From DASXMT01 sp963781305 (GTDB lineage Bacteria; Actinomycetota; Acidimicrobiia; Acidimicrobiales; RAAP-2), in assembly GCA_963781305.1 (NCBI GenBank), contig CAWAFL010000013.1, positions 744,001 to 808,000 of the forward strand: a stretch of 64,000 bases of DNA. The letters are read 5' to 3'. The position numbers were made by a program, and so were the translations under genes. The notes under the pieces are model-generated. The model was given only the letters and a program-made list of their open reading frames with translations, ran no database searches and was not told the origin of the DNA. Positions 16,256-24,856 of the stretch are shown here, in pieces; the first letter of the stretch is position 1; the number at the start of each line of letters is the position of its first letter.

Positions 16256-18262
16256 ATGAGGCGACGGGACCGGCTGGCGCTGCCGGTCCGGCTCTCCCGG
16301 GCGGTGGCCACCCCCCTCCACTCTGGCACTCACCTGTCCCGGCGCGCCTACATCGTCGTGGGCGCCGTGCTGGTACTGGGCATGGCGAGCGGCCTCGCCC
16401 TGACTGCGATCCCGGGTACCAACGGATCCACCCTCGCCGCCAACCACACTCCGTTCCAACGGGGAAACGCCCAGTTCCGTCCCCTGGACCGATCGACGCC
16501 GCCGCTTGCTTCGGCCACCGCGGCACCACTCCCGGCTCCGACGTCGGTGGCCGACGCCGCGCCGCTGCGCCCCCACGAGGTGTTCGGCTTCGCACCCTAT
16601 TGGACGCTGTCGTCGAGCTCGGGGTTCGACGTGAACGGGCTGACCACCGTGGCCTACTTCAACGTGGACGTGAACGCGGATGGGACCCTCAACCAGTCGG
16701 GCCCCGGTTGGGACGGCCTCCAGAGCCAGGCCTTCACCGACCTGGCCAACCGGGCCCACGCCGCAGGGGACCGGGTTGTACTGACCGCCGGCCAGTTCGA
16801 CCAGAGCGCGCTCGACCAGCTCACGTCGAGTCCCACCGCGCCGGCCACCCTGGCCGCCCAGCTGACCTCGATCATCGAGTCCAAGAACCTCGACGGCGTC
16901 AACTTCGACCTCGAGGGGGAGGGGAGCGGCGACCAGACCGGTTTGACCAACCTGATCACCCAGGTGTCGAACCAGCTGCATGCCGTCAACCCCCACTGGC
17001 AGGTGACCGTGGACACCTATGCCAGCTCGGCCGGTGACCCGAATGGTTTCTACGACGTGCCGGCCATCGCCCCCGCCGTGGACGGCTTCTTCGTGATGGC
17101 CTACCAACTCAACCTGGACGCCACGCCGCAGGCGACCTCCCCGCTCACGAGCTCGGATTTCAGCGACTTGAGCACGGTGCAGCAGTACGCAGCGGCCGTG
17201 CCGCCGAGCAAGGTGATCCTGGGCACCCCGTACTACGGCGAGGACTGGCCCACCACCGATGGGACCCTGACCGCACAGGCGACGGGCGGAGAGACCGCTG
17301 TCACCTACGGCCAGGTGATGGCCAGTGGTCACCCGATATACCGGGACCCTGTGACCGGCACAGCGTGGACGGCGTACCAGGTTGGATCACAGTGGCACGA
17401 GACGTACTTCGAGGACCCGACCTCTCTCTACCAGCTGGCCCAGCTGGGGCAGTCCTATGGGCTCGGCGGCCTCGGGATCTGGGCGCTGGGCATGGACGGC
17501 AACGACCCGTCCATGCTGGCCGCTCTCGACGGGTTCGCCCCCGTGACCAAGGTGCAGCCGAGTGGCCCCGATGCCAACCCGGCGCCATTGAGCTCGGTCC
17601 CGACCACCGCCCCTATGGCGCCCAGCGCCCAACCGCCGACACCTTCGGGCACTTCCCAGCGGGTCACGCCAAGCCGCGTGGCCGCGGGGACCACGGCGGG
17701 CACGACGCCCACCACCGCGACGACGCCCACTCCGCACAGCGGTGCGACACCGCCGAGCGGCACCACGCCCCCGAGCACGACGACGCCCCCGAGCGCGACG
17801 ACGCCCCCGAGCGGCACCACGCCCCCGCCGCCTGCCTTCACGTACGTCGGGCAGTGGCACAAACCGGTTGCCCAGCCGCCCACCAACCCACCTGCTGTCC
17901 CGATGCCGGTGACTTTGAGCCCGGTCCCCGCCGTCACGGTGCCGTTCGGGGCTGTGCCGATGGGGACGCTGACCGGGTTCACCACGACCGATCCCCAGTT
18001 CACGTGCCTGGCAGCCGAGCCCAGCCTCACCGTCTGGCAGTTGCCGCCGCCGACCACGCCGCCGAGCAGCACCACCACGACGACTTCCACCACGCCACCG
18101 AACACGGTTCAGTACACCGTGGTGGCCACCCAGCCGACCGACTGCATGACGGCGGCGTTCGCCTTTAGCGTGCCGGCCGCCGACGCAGTGGCACCGGGCT
18201 CGCCCGCTGCGACGGCCACGACGACCCCAACAACAACGACGACGGTCAGCCCCGCGAGCTGA
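16256..18262 (+). CDS. Membrane-anchored or secreted GH18 family glycosidase-like protein
   Basis: A 668-aa envelope protein. A membrane segment (residues 30-52, AYIVVGAVLVLGMASGLAL) acts as signal or anchor. A glycoside hydrolase 18 domain follows at about residues 105-430, with FGFAPYWTL, the catalytic LDGVNFDLEGEG (Glu as proton donor) and FVMAYQLN. The closest type is the spore-cortex/YaaH-like peptidoglycan or chitin hydrolases. After it comes a Pro/Thr/Ser/Ala-rich tail with 18-nt tandem repeats and a second small domain of unknown function near residues 540-650, ending in poly-Thr. Substrate is inferred only. Confidence 0.8.
   Translation: MRRRDRLALPVRLSRAVATPLHSGTHLSRRAYIVVGAVLVLGMASGLALTAIPGTNGSTLAANHTPFQRGNAQFRPLDRSTPPLASATAAPLPAPTSVADAAPLRPHEVFGFAPYWTLSSSSGFDVNGLTTVAYFNVDVNADGTLNQSGPGWDGLQSQAFTDLANRAHAAGDRVVLTAGQFDQSALDQLTSSPTAPATLAAQLTSIIESKNLDGVNFDLEGEGSGDQTGLTNLITQVSNQLHAVNPHWQVTVDTYASSAGDPNGFYDVPAIAPAVDGFFVMAYQLNLDATPQATSPLTSSDFSDLSTVQQYAAAVPPSKVILGTPYYGEDWPTTDGTLTAQATGGETAVTYGQVMASGHPIYRDPVTGTAWTAYQVGSQWHETYFEDPTSLYQLAQLGQSYGLGGLGIWALGMDGNDPSMLAALDGFAPVTKVQPSGPDANPAPLSSVPTTAPMAPSAQPPTPSGTSQRVTPSRVAAGTTAGTTPTTATTPTPHSGATPPSGTTPPSTTTPPSATTPPSGTTPPPPAFTYVGQWHKPVAQPPTNPPAVPMPVTLSPVPAVTVPFGAVPMGTLTGFTTTDPQFTCLAAEPSLTVWQLPPPTTPPSSTTTTTSTTPPNTVQYTVVATQPTDCMTAAFAFSVPAADAVAPGSPAATATTTPTTTTTVSPAS
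17741..17830 (+). repeat. Five 18-nt tandem repeats encoding (G/A/T)TTPP(S/P)
   Basis: Five consecutive 18-base units inside the GH18 gene encode GATPPS, GTTPPS, TTTPPS, ATTPPS and GTTPPP. This makes a proline/threonine linker typical of wall-spanning regions; copy number could vary by slippage. Confidence 0.85.
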
Positions 18263-18311
18263 TCGTGCAGGGCGATCGCAGGCCGCAAACCGTCGGCCGG
18301 GGACCGGGCGG

Positions 18312-19094
18312 TCAGGCCAAGGAGTTCGCCAACCTGGTGGCCACCTCTCGGTAGCGAGACGCCGGTACCAGGTGGACGCCCTCGAACGCCCTTCTGTCAC
18401 GGATTGCTAGTACCAGCTCGCATGCGGCCTCCACCCCGGCCGTCCGATCCTGCTGGATCGATCGGACCAGAGCGGCAGGGATGGCGATGTCGGGGATGGT
18501 GGCGGCCAGGTTGCGGGCCATGGTCGTGCTGGCCAGGGTCAGGACCCCGGCGTAGATGGGGATCTCCAGGTCGATCTGCTCGCGCCACCGCAGGAGGGCG
18601 TCCAGGTCGAAGCCGACCTGGACGAAGAGGAAGTCCGCCTCGCGTTTCCAGGCCGGAAGGGGGCCCAGCCCGGCGGCGGCACCGACGCGGAACGGCGGGG
18701 CCTGTTTCAGCCCTGGCCGTTCGGCGAACGACCGTGCCTCGTCGATCATGGTCCGGACGTTGAGCTCGCCGGCGCGCCCACCGGTGGCCGGCTTGTCGCC
18801 GTAGACGAACAGGAATTGGTCGACGCCGTAAGCCGCCGCCGTGAGCAGGTCGCGCTGCAAGCCCAAGAGGTTTCTGTCCCGGGCGTTGAGGCAGGCAATC
18901 GACCGGCCACCCATCAGCTCGACTTCGTGCGCCACGGCAACGCTCGAGACGGTGGCCCGCCCGATGTGGTTGTCGGGGATGAGGAAGGCAGAAGCGACAG
19001 GTTCCAGCGCGCCGATCTGATCACGCACGTGGTTCAGGTCGGGCGTGGTCGGTGGCTCGATCTCGCAGATCAGCTCAAAGGGGCGCGCCGCCAT
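18312..19094 (-). CDS. Methylenetetrahydrofolate reductase-like protein
   Basis: A 260-aa protein of the MTHFR (MetF) superfamily, flavin enzymes of one-carbon metabolism. Counterparts of MetF blocks are LICEIEPP near the N terminus, CLNARDRN, YGVDQFLFVYGDKP and FLFVQVGFD. It is shorter than MetF (about 290 aa) and diverged, so it may act on another pterin or serve with a corrinoid methyltransferase. The start is ATG 19094, preceded by TAGGCT-N7. It converges on the GH18 gene. Confidence 0.7.
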   Translation of the reverse strand: MAARPFELICEIEPPTTPDLNHVRDQIGALEPVASAFLIPDNHIGRATVSSVAVAHEVELMGGRSIACLNARDRNLLGLQRDLLTAAAYGVDQFLFVYGDKPATGGRAGELNVRTMIDEARSFAERPGLKQAPPFRVGAAAGLGPLPAWKREADFLFVQVGFDLDALLRWREQIDLEIPIYAGVLTLASTTMARNLAATIPDIAIPAALVRSIQQDRTAGVEAACELVLAIRDRRAFEGVHLVPASRYREVATRLANSLA

Positions 19095-19101
19095 GACGAG
19101 A

Positions 19102-19107
19102 AGCCTA
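19102..19107 (-). promoter_or_regulatory. -10 element of a leaderless promoter (TAGGCT)
   Basis: Minus-strand TAGGCT, seven bases before ATG 19094 of the MTHFR-like gene. Confidence 0.5.
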
Positions 19108-19130
19108 ATGGCGCACTCAAAGGCGGTCCG

Positions 19131-19197
19131 GTTGCCTCAGTCGGCCGGGGAGACGGAACTGTGGCCCCGTTGCCTCAGTCGGCCGGGGAGACGGAAC
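19131..19197. repeat. 29-bp direct repeat duplicating a gene end
   Basis: A 29-bp sequence occurs exactly at 19131-19159 and 19169-19197, nine bases apart. The second copy contains the last codons (SVSPAD) and stop of the TMEM175-like gene; the first copy lies just downstream and repeats the same codons. It looks like a small tandem duplication of the gene's 3' end. Confidence 0.85.
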
Positions 19198-19867
19198 CGG
19201 TTGTCGGAGCGGCTCCTTCGTCGTACGGGACGTGTTGCTCGACCCACCGGTTCAGCACCCGGGGCACGATGGCGATGAGGAACCACATGTACTTGGCCGC
19301 GTCTGGGGAGTACCACGCCACCCCCATCGAGGCGGCCACGACGACGATGATGCCCAATGCACGGACCCGGCCGGATCGGAGCACCTCCGGCTTGACCGTC
19401 GGGAGGAGGAGGCCCTTCCTCTGGGCCGCGGTCATGACGATGACGGTGGCCAGGCTGCCCACCAACAGGTTCAGGGCGAAGATATCCACCGCGAGCGGAT
19501 TCTCGGAGTACTGGCCGAGCAGGTCGGCGCTGAACGGCAACAGCGTGATGGCGAACAAGAAGAGGAAATTCCACCAGGCCAATCCCTCGTCGTGGCCGGC
19601 CATGAGCCGGAATGTCCGGTGGTGGGCCAACCAGAACTGGCCGATCACGTAGAACGAGATCACGTAGCTGATGAAGGGATCGGTCAGTCCCCGGAGCGCG
19701 TGGGCGAGGTCCCGCCAAGACGTTGGGTCGATGGGGTGGAGGACCGTGCTGATGGGCACGTGCAACGACAGGACCAACAGGGTCAGGGCGATGGCGACGA
19801 CCCCGTCGGACAGGGCCAAGAGGCGTTCGACCCCGGGGGCGTCCTCGGGCGGTTCCCGCATTTTCAT
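19175..19867 (-). CDS. TMEM175/DUF1211 family membrane protein
   Basis: A 230-aa integral membrane protein with about six hydrophobic segments. The first carries the family signature in the form ERLLALSDGVVAIALTLL (RxxxxSD), which lines the pore of bacterial TMEM175 potassium channels. QFWLAHHRTFRLM is a second conserved block. Potassium or proton conductance is inferred from the family. It lies 28 bp downstream of the ABC-F gene in the same direction. Confidence 0.8.
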   Translation of the reverse strand: MKMREPPEDAPGVERLLALSDGVVAIALTLLVLSLHVPISTVLHPIDPTSWRDLAHALRGLTDPFISYVISFYVIGQFWLAHHRTFRLMAGHDEGLAWWNFLFLFAITLLPFSADLLGQYSENPLAVDIFALNLLVGSLATVIVMTAAQRKGLLLPTVKPEVLRSGRVRALGIIVVVAASMGVAWYSPDAAKYMWFLIAIVPRVLNRWVEQHVPYDEGAAPTTGSVSPAD

Positions 19868-19895
19868 GCTCAGCCCGTTGGGGTGGGGTCCGCCG

Positions 19896-21494
19896 TCACT
19901 TCATCTCCACCTGTTCAAGGTACCTCTCGTCCCAGTGGACGAACTGCTCTTGGGGTAGCAGTAGGCAGTGGGTGGGCTCGAGGGCAGCGACGAAGTCGCG
20001 GTCGTGGCTGACCACCACCACGGTGCCCTCCCACTCGCTGAGCATGCCCCCGACGGCCTTGATCGACGAGGGATCGAGGTTGTTGGTCGGCTCGTCGAGG
20101 AGGAGGACGTTGGCCCGTCCGGCGGCCAGCATGGCCAGCCCCAGCTTGGCCCGCTCACCACCGGAGAGCGTGCCCGGCATCTGATGGGCGGCCTTTCCGG
20201 CGATGCCGAACGACCCCAAGAGGGCCCGTCGCTCGGTCTCGGTGGTCAACACGCCGTCATCCAGGTTCTCCAACACGGTCGCGTCCAGGTTCACCTGCTC
20301 GTGCTCTTGGGCGAAGTAGCCCAGCACCACGTTGGCCCCCAGCTCGATACTGCCGCTCGAGGGCTTCTGCACCCCGGCCAGGCAGCGGAGCAGGCTCGAC
20401 TTGCCCGCCCCGTTGCGACCCACGATGACGATCCGGTCCCGTCGCCGGGCATGGAATTCCACCTTGGACAGGACCGTGGTCCGGCCGTAGCGGACGGCCA
20501 ACTCGTGGGTACGGATCGGGACCTCACCCGACCTCGCCGGGGTGGGCAGTCGGAACTTGCTCGCCCGCTCGCGCTTGTGGACCTCGGTCTTGGACGACTC
20601 GAGCCGCTCGACGCGCTTGTCGATCGACTTGGCGATGCGGGCCCGCCGGTTGGTGCTCCCCCGCATCGAGTCGGCCAGCGTCGACAGGCGCTTGATCTCG
20701 CGCCCCTCCAGCTGGGCGGAGCGTTCTCGTTGGCTCAGGTCGGCTTCGAGCTGGCTGAGGTAGCTCGAGTAGGTCCCCTTGAACTCGTGCAACCGGCTGT
20801 CGGAGAGGTGGAGCACCTTGTTGATCGAGCGGTCGAGCAGCTTCAGGTCGTGGCTGACCACCAGGATGGCGCCGCTGAACTTCTGGAGCTCCTCCATCAA
20901 CCACTTCTTGGCCGGGAGGTCGAGATGGTTGGTGGGCTCGTCCAGGATCATCATGTCCGGCGCCTGGAACAGGATGCGGATGAGATCGACCCGTCGCCGC
21001 TGGCCGCCGGAGAGGCCCTCGATGTCCTCGAGCAGCAATTCCTGGCGCAGGCCCAAGCCGTCGGCCAGCCGGGCCATGATGGCCTCGGCCTCGTAGCCAC
21101 CGTTCTCGCGGAACTGCTCTTCCAGGTCCGAGAACAACTCGATGTTCTCCGAGCTGGGGTCCTTGGCCATTTGGGTTCGGGCCTTGCCCAGCGCGTCATC
21201 GAGGACGTCGAGACCTCGAGCCGAGAGGACGTGGGAGAACCCGTTGGGGTCGAGACCCAGCCCGAGGGGGACGGGAACCTGGGGCAGGTAGCCGAATGTC
21301 CCCCGAATGCGCACGCTGCCCGTCGAGCGGACGTTGCGCCCCGGCTCCTCGATGACCACGGAGATGAACGTCGACTTGCCCGTCCCGTTGCGGCCGACCA
21401 GCCCCACCTTCTCGCCGGCCCCGACGACGAAGGAGGCGTCACGAAGCAGGGTCCGGTCGCCGATTTCTATGGTGAGGGAGGATCCGACGATCAT
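19896..21494 (-). CDS. ABC-F family ATPase
   Basis: A 532-aa cytoplasmic protein with two ABC cassettes and no membrane segment, the ABC-F architecture of translation factors such as EttA and of ribosome-protecting resistance proteins. Walker A motifs are GRNGTGKST and GRNGAGKSS; signatures are LSGGQRRR and LSGGERAK; Walker B regions read DEPTNHLD and DEPTNNLD. A charged linker of about 80 residues near 250-330 is the P-site tRNA interaction motif region. Whether it is housekeeping or confers antibiotic protection cannot be told from sequence. Confidence 0.9.
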   Translation of the reverse strand: MIVGSSLTIEIGDRTLLRDASFVVGAGEKVGLVGRNGTGKSTFISVVIEEPGRNVRSTGSVRIRGTFGYLPQVPVPLGLGLDPNGFSHVLSARGLDVLDDALGKARTQMAKDPSSENIELFSDLEEQFRENGGYEAEAIMARLADGLGLRQELLLEDIEGLSGGQRRRVDLIRILFQAPDMMILDEPTNHLDLPAKKWLMEELQKFSGAILVVSHDLKLLDRSINKVLHLSDSRLHEFKGTYSSYLSQLEADLSQRERSAQLEGREIKRLSTLADSMRGSTNRRARIAKSIDKRVERLESSKTEVHKRERASKFRLPTPARSGEVPIRTHELAVRYGRTTVLSKVEFHARRRDRIVIVGRNGAGKSSLLRCLAGVQKPSSGSIELGANVVLGYFAQEHEQVNLDATVLENLDDGVLTTETERRALLGSFGIAGKAAHQMPGTLSGGERAKLGLAMLAAGRANVLLLDEPTNNLDPSSIKAVGGMLSEWEGTVVVVSHDRDFVAALEPTHCLLLPQEQFVHWDERYLEQVEMK

Positions 21495-21627
21495 CAGGGA
21501 GTGGGTGAGCGGGGCCCGACCGGACAGGTGTACCGGAGCGAAGTGCCGGCGGTCCCGGCGCGATCAACCCGCGTACATCTTCCCACACGGAGCATCGAGG
21601 CCGGTTCAATCCCAGTTCGGAGCCGCT

Positions 21628-22797
21628 TCAACCTCCCGAGACGAGCTCGTCTCCACCGTCGGGCGGGGTGAGGTCGTCGATGGACCGGAGCCATCCGTCG
21701 GGTAGGGCCACCGGCCGGGGGCCGTTGGTATGGCCCCGGGCCATCCGCATTGCGTCGACGGGCATGGGCTGGCTGGGATCCAGTCGGGCTACCGCCGCGT
21801 CCAGCTCGGCCAGCGAGTCGAGTTGGCCCATGGCGCGCCGTTGCTCGCCGCCGACGGGGAAACCGGTGAGGTACCAGGACACGTGCTTGCGGAATTGCCT
21901 GATCCCGCGGGTCTCGCCGAACAGGCCGCACAGCAGCTGGGCGTGGGTGACCATGACGGCGGTCACCTCACCGAGGTCCGGTGGGCGCTGCGAGGGCCGG
22001 CCGGCGAAGGCGTCGGCCAGGTCCCGGAACAGCCACGGCCGGCCCAGGCAGCCTCGTCCCACCACCACACCGTCACATCCGGTGGCTGCCATCATGGCCA
22101 TGGCGTCAGATGCCTCCCAGATGTCCCCGTTCCCCAGGACCGGGATGCCGGTGATGTGGGCCTTCAGCTCGCCGATAGCGGTCCAGTCGGCGGACCCGGA
22201 GTAGAGCTGCTCCGCCGTTCGGGCATGCAGGGCCACGGCCGCGGCTCCTTCACCTTCCGCGATCCGTCCCGATTCGAGGAAGGTGAGGTGGGATTGGTCC
22301 AACCCGAGCCGGAGCTTCACCGTGACCGGGACGGACCCGGCCGCGTCCACCGTGGCCCCGATGATGGCCTGGAGCAGGCCCCGGTGTACGGGGAGGGCCG
22401 CGCCACCACCCCTGCGGGTGACCTTGGCCGCCGGGCAACCGAAGTTGAGGTCGATGTGGTCGACCCCGATGTCGTCGACCAGCCGCCGCACTGCCCCACG
22501 CATGACCACGGGGTCGACGCCGTAGAGCTGGACGCTCCGGCAGGGCTCGTCGTCGCCGAAGGTGACCATGCCGAGGGTCTTGGCGTTCCCTTCCACCAGG
22601 GCGCGGGCCGTGATCATCTCGCTCACGTACAGCCCGGCGCCATAGCTACGGCACAACCGGCGGAAGGCCCCGTTGGTCACCCCGGCCATGGGGGCCAGCA
22701 CCACCGGAGGGTCGACCTGGAGGGGGCCGATGCTCAGCGGGCGGACAGCGGGCGCCGCGGGCGGCCCCTGGTTCATGAGGCCTACCGTCGCGCTCAT
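21628..22797 (-). CDS. dus: tRNA-dihydrouridine synthase
   Basis: FMN enzyme that reduces uridines in the tRNA D-loop. Family blocks are VLAPMAGVTNGAFRRL, IDLNFGCPAAKVTRRGGGAAL with the catalytic Cys in NFGCP, LHARTAEQLYSGSADW and VLGNGDIW. The start is ATG 22797, four bases inside maf (ATGA), giving 389 aa; another in-frame ATG at 22806 lies inside maf. It most resembles DusB. Confidence 0.93.
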   Translation of the reverse strand: MSATVGLMNQGPPAAPAVRPLSIGPLQVDPPVVLAPMAGVTNGAFRRLCRSYGAGLYVSEMITARALVEGNAKTLGMVTFGDDEPCRSVQLYGVDPVVMRGAVRRLVDDIGVDHIDLNFGCPAAKVTRRGGGAALPVHRGLLQAIIGATVDAAGSVPVTVKLRLGLDQSHLTFLESGRIAEGEGAAAVALHARTAEQLYSGSADWTAIGELKAHITGIPVLGNGDIWEASDAMAMMAATGCDGVVVGRGCLGRPWLFRDLADAFAGRPSQRPPDLGEVTAVMVTHAQLLCGLFGETRGIRQFRKHVSWYLTGFPVGGEQRRAMGQLDSLAELDAAVARLDPSQPMPVDAMRMARGHTNGPRPVALPDGWLRSIDDLTPPDGGDELVSGG

Positions 22798-23387
22798 GGG
22801 GCCCACAGGTCGGTGATCTGGATCCCCAGCTGGGCCAACAGGGCGCGAAGGGTGGGGAGGGAAAGACCGACGACGTTGCCGGGGTCGCCCTCGATGCTTT
22901 TCACGAACGGGGCGGATCGGCCGTCCAGGGTGAAGGCTCCGGCGACGGCCAGCGCCTCACCGCTGGCCACGTAGGCGTCGAGCTCGCCGTCGCTGATCTC
23001 GGCAAAGCGAACGACGGTTCCTGTGGTCTGGGAGACCATCGATCCCGTGGATCCGTCGATGACGCAGTGGCCGGTGTGGAGCACTCCTTGGTTGCCGCGC
23101 ATCCGGCGCAGCCAGTCCACGGCCTGGTCGGCCGATGCGGGCTTGCCGTGGGCCTCGCCGTCGAATTCGAACACCGAGTCGCACCCGATAATCAACGCAT
23201 CACCGGCTCGGGGGGCCACAGCCGAGGCTTTGCGCTCGGCCAGGGTCCGGACCAGCGAAGGGACGTGGTCGTCGTCGACGTCCTCGGGGACGCCGCTGAC
23301 CATGACCGTTGGCGCAAAACCGGCCTCGCGCAACAGGCGCAGTCGTGCCGGCGAGGCAGAGGCGAGCACCAGATGGCGGGTAGACAC
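22794..23387 (-). CDS. maf: Maf-like nucleotide pyrophosphatase
   Basis: House-cleaning pyrophosphatase that hydrolyses noncanonical or pyrimidine NTPs. From GTG 23387 (VSTRHLVLASASPARL) it is 197 aa, the usual family length; the frame runs 14 codons further up without homology. SASPARLRLL, LIIGCDSV and FVKSIEGDPGNVVGLSL are the family motifs. It is coupled to dus by an ATGA overlap. Confidence 0.92.
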   Translation of the reverse strand: MSTRHLVLASASPARLRLLREAGFAPTVMVSGVPEDVDDDHVPSLVRTLAERKASAVAPRAGDALIIGCDSVFEFDGEAHGKPASADQAVDWLRRMRGNQGVLHTGHCVIDGSTGSMVSQTTGTVVRFAEISDGELDAYVASGEALAVAGAFTLDGRSAPFVKSIEGDPGNVVGLSLPTLRALLAQLGIQITDLWAP

Positions 23388-23403
23388 GGCACACCAGTGT
23401 GCC
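23388..23403. promoter_or_regulatory. Inverted repeat abutting the maf start
   Basis: GGCACAC and GTGTGCC form perfect 7-bp arms around CA, immediately before the maf GTG. It could be an operator or, in RNA, a hairpin hiding the start if the transcript has a leader. Confidence 0.35.
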
Positions 23404-23473
23404 AGCCGAGACCTCCCGTCCATCACCATGATCGCGGCGCCCGTTCGGCGGCCTACTGCCCAGCCCCTCCCAA

Positions 23474-23773
23474 ATGCGCGAACCTATGTCCATGACGGAC
23501 ATGGGGACGACACTCTCACCGACCACGGTGGACCCGCTGCTCGACGGGGACCACGAGCGCATGAGCCACATCGTGCTCGAGGGCTACAAGCCAGAGGAGG
23601 GGGATTTCATCTCCGCCGGCCCCTCGGTGGTCGAGGGGATGGTGAACGGTACCGCCGTCCGAGCGCTGTGCGGCAAGGTGTGGGTGCCGGGTCGCAACCC
23701 CAAGCGCTATCCGGTGTGTCCCACCTGCAAGGAGATCGCCGAGGGCAACGGCTGGAAGGTGCCGGCCAGCTAA
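23474..23773 (+). CDS. DUF3039 family protein
   Basis: A 99-aa protein of an actinobacterial family of unknown function. The conserved core runs from MSHIVLEGYKPEEGDF through ALCGKVWVPGRNPKRYPVC and CPTCKEI. A lone Cys with a following CxxC suggests zinc binding. ATG 23474, 23486 and 23492 are all in frame; the first is used here. It ends three bases before the adenine-deaminase-like gene and is probably cotranscribed with it. Confidence 0.8.
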   Translation: MREPMSMTDMGTTLSPTTVDPLLDGDHERMSHIVLEGYKPEEGDFISAGPSVVEGMVNGTAVRALCGKVWVPGRNPKRYPVCPTCKEIAEGNGWKVPAS

Positions 23774-23776
23774 GCC

Positions 23777-24856
23777 ATGAGCCCCGCCACAAAGGACGAC
23801 CGACCCGTCGGGACGCCGTCACCAGCCGAGCACGGATCGTCGTTGATCGACCGGCTGGCATGGGAGCTTCCCAAAGCCGAGCTCCACCTCCACCTGGAAG
23901 GCACGCTCGAACCCGAGCTCTTCTTCGAGTTGGCCGGCCGAAACGGCGTAGCCGTGCCCTATGCCGACGTGGCCGCCATCCAGGACGCGTACGTCTTCGA
24001 GGACCTGCAGTCGTTTCTCGACGTCTACTACCAGGGGTGCGATGTCCTGGTCACCGAGGATGACTTCTACCAGCTCACCGCGGCCTACGTCCGCCGGGCC
24101 GTGGACCAGGGCGTGCGTCACGCCGAGGTCTTCTTCGACCCCCAGACCCACACCGATCGCTCGGTTCCGCTGGGCGCGGTGGTCAACGGGATCCGGCGTG
24201 GCCTGGACGAGGCCGAGTCGGCGTTCGGAATGACCTCGTACCTGATCCCGTGCTTTCTGCGGCATCTCAGCTCCGAGTCGGCAATGGCCACCCTGGGAGA
24301 ACTGTTGGCCTTCCGCGATGCATTCATTGCCGTGGGCCTTGACTCGGGCGAGCGGGGGAACCCGCCCTCGAAGTTCGTCGACGTATTCGCCAAGGCGCGA
24401 GCCGAAGGGCTCCTGACCGTGGCCCACGCGGGAGAGGAGGGGCCACCCAGCTACATCAGCGAGGCCCTCGATCTCCTCGATGTCCGACGAATCGACCATG
24501 GCGTCCGTTGTGAGGAGGATGCCGACCTGGTGAAGCGTTTGATGGCCGATCAGGTCCCCCTGACCGTGTGCCCGTTCTCCAATGTGAGGCTCAGGGTGTT
24601 CCCCACACTCGAGCAGCACAACCTGGGTCGCCTGCTCGATGCGGGGCTCGTCGTCACCGTCAACTCGGATGACCCCGCTTACTTCGGCGGGTACGTGGCC
24701 GACAATCTGGCCTCCACCGCCCATGCCCTGGGCCTGTCCGGACCGGAGGTCGTGCGATTGGCTTCCAACTCGTTCGACGCGTCGTTCCTCCCCGAGGAGG
24801 ACAAGGCCCGCCACCGGGCCGACGTCGGGCGCGTGGCTGCGGAACTCCTGGCGTGA
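23777..24856 (+). CDS. Adenosine/adenine deaminase family protein, probably adenine deaminase
   Basis: A 359-aa zinc amidohydrolase. Metal and catalytic motifs are ELHLHLEGT, VAHAGEE, RIDHGVR and VNSDDPAYFGGYV. The last form (DDPAYFGGY) is characteristic of Aah1/PA0148-type adenine deaminases, whereas adenosine deaminases usually carry a different segment there. Hence adenine to hypoxanthine plus ammonia is the better guess, in purine salvage. It overlaps the next gene by four bases (GTGA). Confidence 0.85.
   Translation: MSPATKDDRPVGTPSPAEHGSSLIDRLAWELPKAELHLHLEGTLEPELFFELAGRNGVAVPYADVAAIQDAYVFEDLQSFLDVYYQGCDVLVTEDDFYQLTAAYVRRAVDQGVRHAEVFFDPQTHTDRSVPLGAVVNGIRRGLDEAESAFGMTSYLIPCFLRHLSSESAMATLGELLAFRDAFIAVGLDSGERGNPPSKFVDVFAKARAEGLLTVAHAGEEGPPSYISEALDLLDVRRIDHGVRCEEDADLVKRLMADQVPLTVCPFSNVRLRVFPTLEQHNLGRLLDAGLVVTVNSDDPAYFGGYVADNLASTAHALGLSGPEVVRLASNSFDASFLPEEDKARHRADVGRVAAELLA

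Noticed and set aside
17690..17830. CRISPR-like array
   Set aside because: The 18-nt units are coding, directly adjacent and without unique spacers.
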